Positions 62,692 through 64,000 of a DNA stretch of 64,000 nucleotides are shown in pieces. Numbering within the stretch: the first letter of the stretch is position 1; each line of letters opens with the position of its first letter. A program made the position numbers and the translations under genes. The stretch is from the NCBI RefSeq assembly GCF_014076415.1, contig NZ_CP043568.1, positions 4,712,001 to 4,776,000 of the forward strand. The letters run 5' to 3'. The notes beneath the pieces are model-generated. The model was not told the DNA's origin. It saw only the letters and a program-made list of their open reading frames with translations, and searched no databases. Source of the DNA: Comamonas testosteroni. Lineage in GTDB: Bacteria; Pseudomonadota; Gammaproteobacteria; Burkholderiales; Burkholderiaceae_C.

Positions 62692-63162
62692 TCAGAGCAC
62701 CCCGATCAGCTTCACTTCAAACGTCACGGGCTGGCCGGCCAGCGGGTGGTTGAAGTCGAACAGCACGGCGCCGTCCTCGCGCACCTGCACCACGGCGCCG
62801 GCGTAGCTGCCGCTGCCATCGGGCGTGGGGAACTGCACCACATCGCCTGCGGTGTATTGCTCATGCGGGTCGCCGAGCTCGTTCATGAGCTTGCGGGCCA
62901 CCCACTGCATCATGTCGGGGTTGCGCTCGCCAAAAGCCTCGCCTGCGGGCAGCTCGAAAGTCGTGTGCGTGCCCTCGGCCAGGCCGATCAGCTTGTCTTC
63001 CATGGCCGGCGACAGCTCGCCCGCACCCAGCGACAGCGTCGCCGGCTTTTCGTTGAAGGTATTGATCACATCGCCCGCAGGGCCCGCCAGGCGGTAATGC
63101 AGCGTGAGAAAAGAGCCTGCCTGCACGACGGGCAGATCCGAAGGGGTTGCGCTTGTGGTCAT
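62692..63162 (-). CDS. FKBP-type peptidyl-prolyl isomerase (SlpA/SlyD-like)
   Basis: A 156-residue FKBP protein. The FKBP half (LTLHYRLAGPAGDVINTFNEKP, read as two motifs) is interrupted by an insert-in-flap domain (EAFGERNPDMMQWVARKLMN to QYTAGDVVQF) and closes with VLFDFNHPLAGQPVTFEVKLIGVL, in which FDFNHPLAGQ is the SlpA/SlyD signature. There is no His-rich tail, so it is SlpA- rather than SlyD-like. It probably aids folding in the cytosol. The gene precedes ispH. Confidence 0.9.
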   Translation of the reverse strand: MTTSATPSDLPVVQAGSFLTLHYRLAGPAGDVINTFNEKPATLSLGAGELSPAMEDKLIGLAEGTHTTFELPAGEAFGERNPDMMQWVARKLMNELGDPHEQYTAGDVVQFPTPDGSGSYAGAVVQVREDGAVLFDFNHPLAGQPVTFEVKLIGVL

Positions 63163-63277
63163 GAAAGTCCCGATAAACTGGGCTGCATTGTAAGAGCGAG
63201 CCTATAACCTCTTCGCCTCTGCGTTGAGATGGCCGGCCCGCCCCTTCCCCGCCTTGTGCAAGCGAGCACTGACACCC

Positions 63278-63970
63278 ATGCCCATCAAAGACCTGCCCCT
63301 GGATGCCCAGCCGCGCGAAAAGCTCGCGCAGCGGGGCGCGGCTGCGCTCTCGGATGCCGAGCTGCTGGCGGTCATTCTGCGCACCGGCATGGCCGGCAAG
63401 ACGGTGCTGCAGATGGCACAGGAGCTGCTGGAGCTGCCCGGTGATCGCCAGGGAGCAGGCGGTCTGGCCGGACTGCTGGCCGCCGACTACCAGGCTTTGA
63501 CCGCCGTCAAAGGCCTGGGGCCTGCCAAGCGCGCCGAGCTGATGGCCGTGCTGGAGCTGGCCCGGCGAGCCACGGCACAGCAGCTGCGCGAGCGGGAAGT
63601 CTTTTCCTCCCCCGAAGCCGTCAAGCACTATCTGCAGCTGCATCTGGCGGCCAGGCCTCACGAGGTGTTTGCCGTGCTGTTTCTGGACAGCCAGAACCGC
63701 TTGCTGGCTCTTGAAGAAATGTTTCGCGGTACCTTGACGCAAACTTCCGTCTACCCTCGTGAAGTCGTGCTGCGCGCCCTGCACCATCAGGCCGGCGCGG
63801 TGATCCTCGCGCACAATCACCCCAGCGGCAACGTGCAGCCCAGCAGTGCCGACAGCTCTCTGACCACCACGCTCAAGGCCGCCCTGGCCTTGATCGATGT
63901 ACGCGTGCTCGACCACATCATCGTCGGGCCGGGCGCTGCCTGCTCCATGGCCGAGGAGGGTCTGCTATGA
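63278..63970 (+). CDS. radC: RadC-family JAB domain protein
   Basis: A 230-residue RadC. The N-terminal UPF0758 domain ([23 protein letters not shown]) has a helix-hairpin-helix ([15 protein letters not shown]) and the C-terminal JAB/MPN metallo-hydrolase motif is [20 protein letters not shown]. The start at 63278 ([11 protein letters not shown]) is the family N-terminus. It is divergent from the FKBP gene. Cellular role is still debated; the old link to DNA repair is not firm. Confidence 0.93.
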   Translation: MPIKDLPLDAQPREKLAQRGAAALSDAELLAVILRTGMAGKTVLQMAQELLELPGDRQGAGGLAGLLAADYQALTAVKGLGPAKRAELMAVLELARRATAQQLREREVFSSPEAVKHYLQLHLAARPHEVFAVLFLDSQNRLLALEEMFRGTLTQTSVYPREVVLRALHHQAGAVILAHNHPSGNVQPSSADSSLTTTLKAALALIDVRVLDHIIVGPGAACSMAEEGLL

Positions 63971-64000
63971 GCCACGCACACCGCTCGCTGCAGGATCTGG
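63967..64000 (+). CDS. Start of a gene overlapping radC (cut by window edge)
   Basis: An ATG at 63967 overlaps the radC stop (ATGA) and opens a frame ([11 protein letters not shown]) that continues past the right edge. Eleven codons are too few to name a product; a Smr-domain protein would fit the beginning but this is a guess. Confidence 0.4.
   Translation, partial: MSHAHRSLQDL

Overview
The window reads as a chromosomal segment of a GC-rich beta-proteobacterium of the Comamonadaceae, most likely a Comamonas. This rests on the core clusters (yicC-gmk-rpoZ-spoT; serS-tRNA-Ser; ispH and radC), the number of catabolic operons with dedicated regulators, and two families of dispersed intergenic repeats. 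The assignment is inference; no rRNA is present.

Layout. (1) 1-8125: a minus-strand beta-oxidation operon (FadB-type fusion enzyme, thiolase, two acyl-CoA dehydrogenases, a PaaG/crotonase-type protein cut by the window edge) divergent from a LysR regulator. (2) 8180-12729: an AraC regulator and a divergent TauD-family oxygenase, a DUF849/BKACE enzyme and a VOC protein. (3) 13179-18645: an isoquinoline/nicotinate-type molybdenum hydroxylase (2Fe-2S subunit, Tat-exported Mo subunit, tri-heme cytochrome c) followed by an XdhC maturation factor. (4) 18657-21387: an Asp/Glu racemase, an AraC regulator and a DNA/RNA endonuclease. (5) 21762-23736: YedE, TusA and DsrE sulfur-transfer genes. (6) 23956-26166: a large unrecognised membrane protein with an EF-hand-like loop. 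(7) 26434-29419: GntR regulator, 3-hydroxybutyrate dehydrogenase-like SDR and fumarylacetoacetase. (8) 29518-41831: housekeeping genes including SPOR protein, HemW, RdgB, a kinase/phosphatase pair, YicC, Gmk, RpoZ, SpoT, a lytic transglycosylase and GreB.

(9) 41933-60007: the most interesting part. Two tandem tRNA-Arg(ACG) genes and a third copy next to tRNA-Ser(CGA) bracket about 17.6 kb of accessory genes that together make a taurine catabolic locus. They are a TauR-like MocR regulator, an intact ISL3-family element, an amino-acid permease, a SnoaL-fold protein (TauX candidate), a FAD oxidoreductase (TauY candidate), TauABC, and Xsc with Pta. The inferred flow is taurine import, oxidation to sulfoacetaldehyde, Xsc cleavage to acetyl phosphate and sulfite, and Pta conversion to acetyl-CoA. 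Matching 33-bp direct-repeat boxes lie upstream of tauA and of the SnoaL gene. Divergent from xsc is an overlapping iclR-cobS-cobT operon: CobS- and CobT-type cobaltochelatase partners with no CobN and no cobalamin genes in the window. Their role here is unexplained and is the best candidate for something new.

(10) 60039-64000: serS, ispH, an FKBP-type isomerase, radC and the start of one more gene.

Seven copies of a GC-rich structured element (CCCCCTGAGGCGC...) begin at or shortly after a stop codon, always in a gap between two genes on the same strand. A second family of AT-rich hairpins with AGCGC and AGCTA boxes lies in other gaps.
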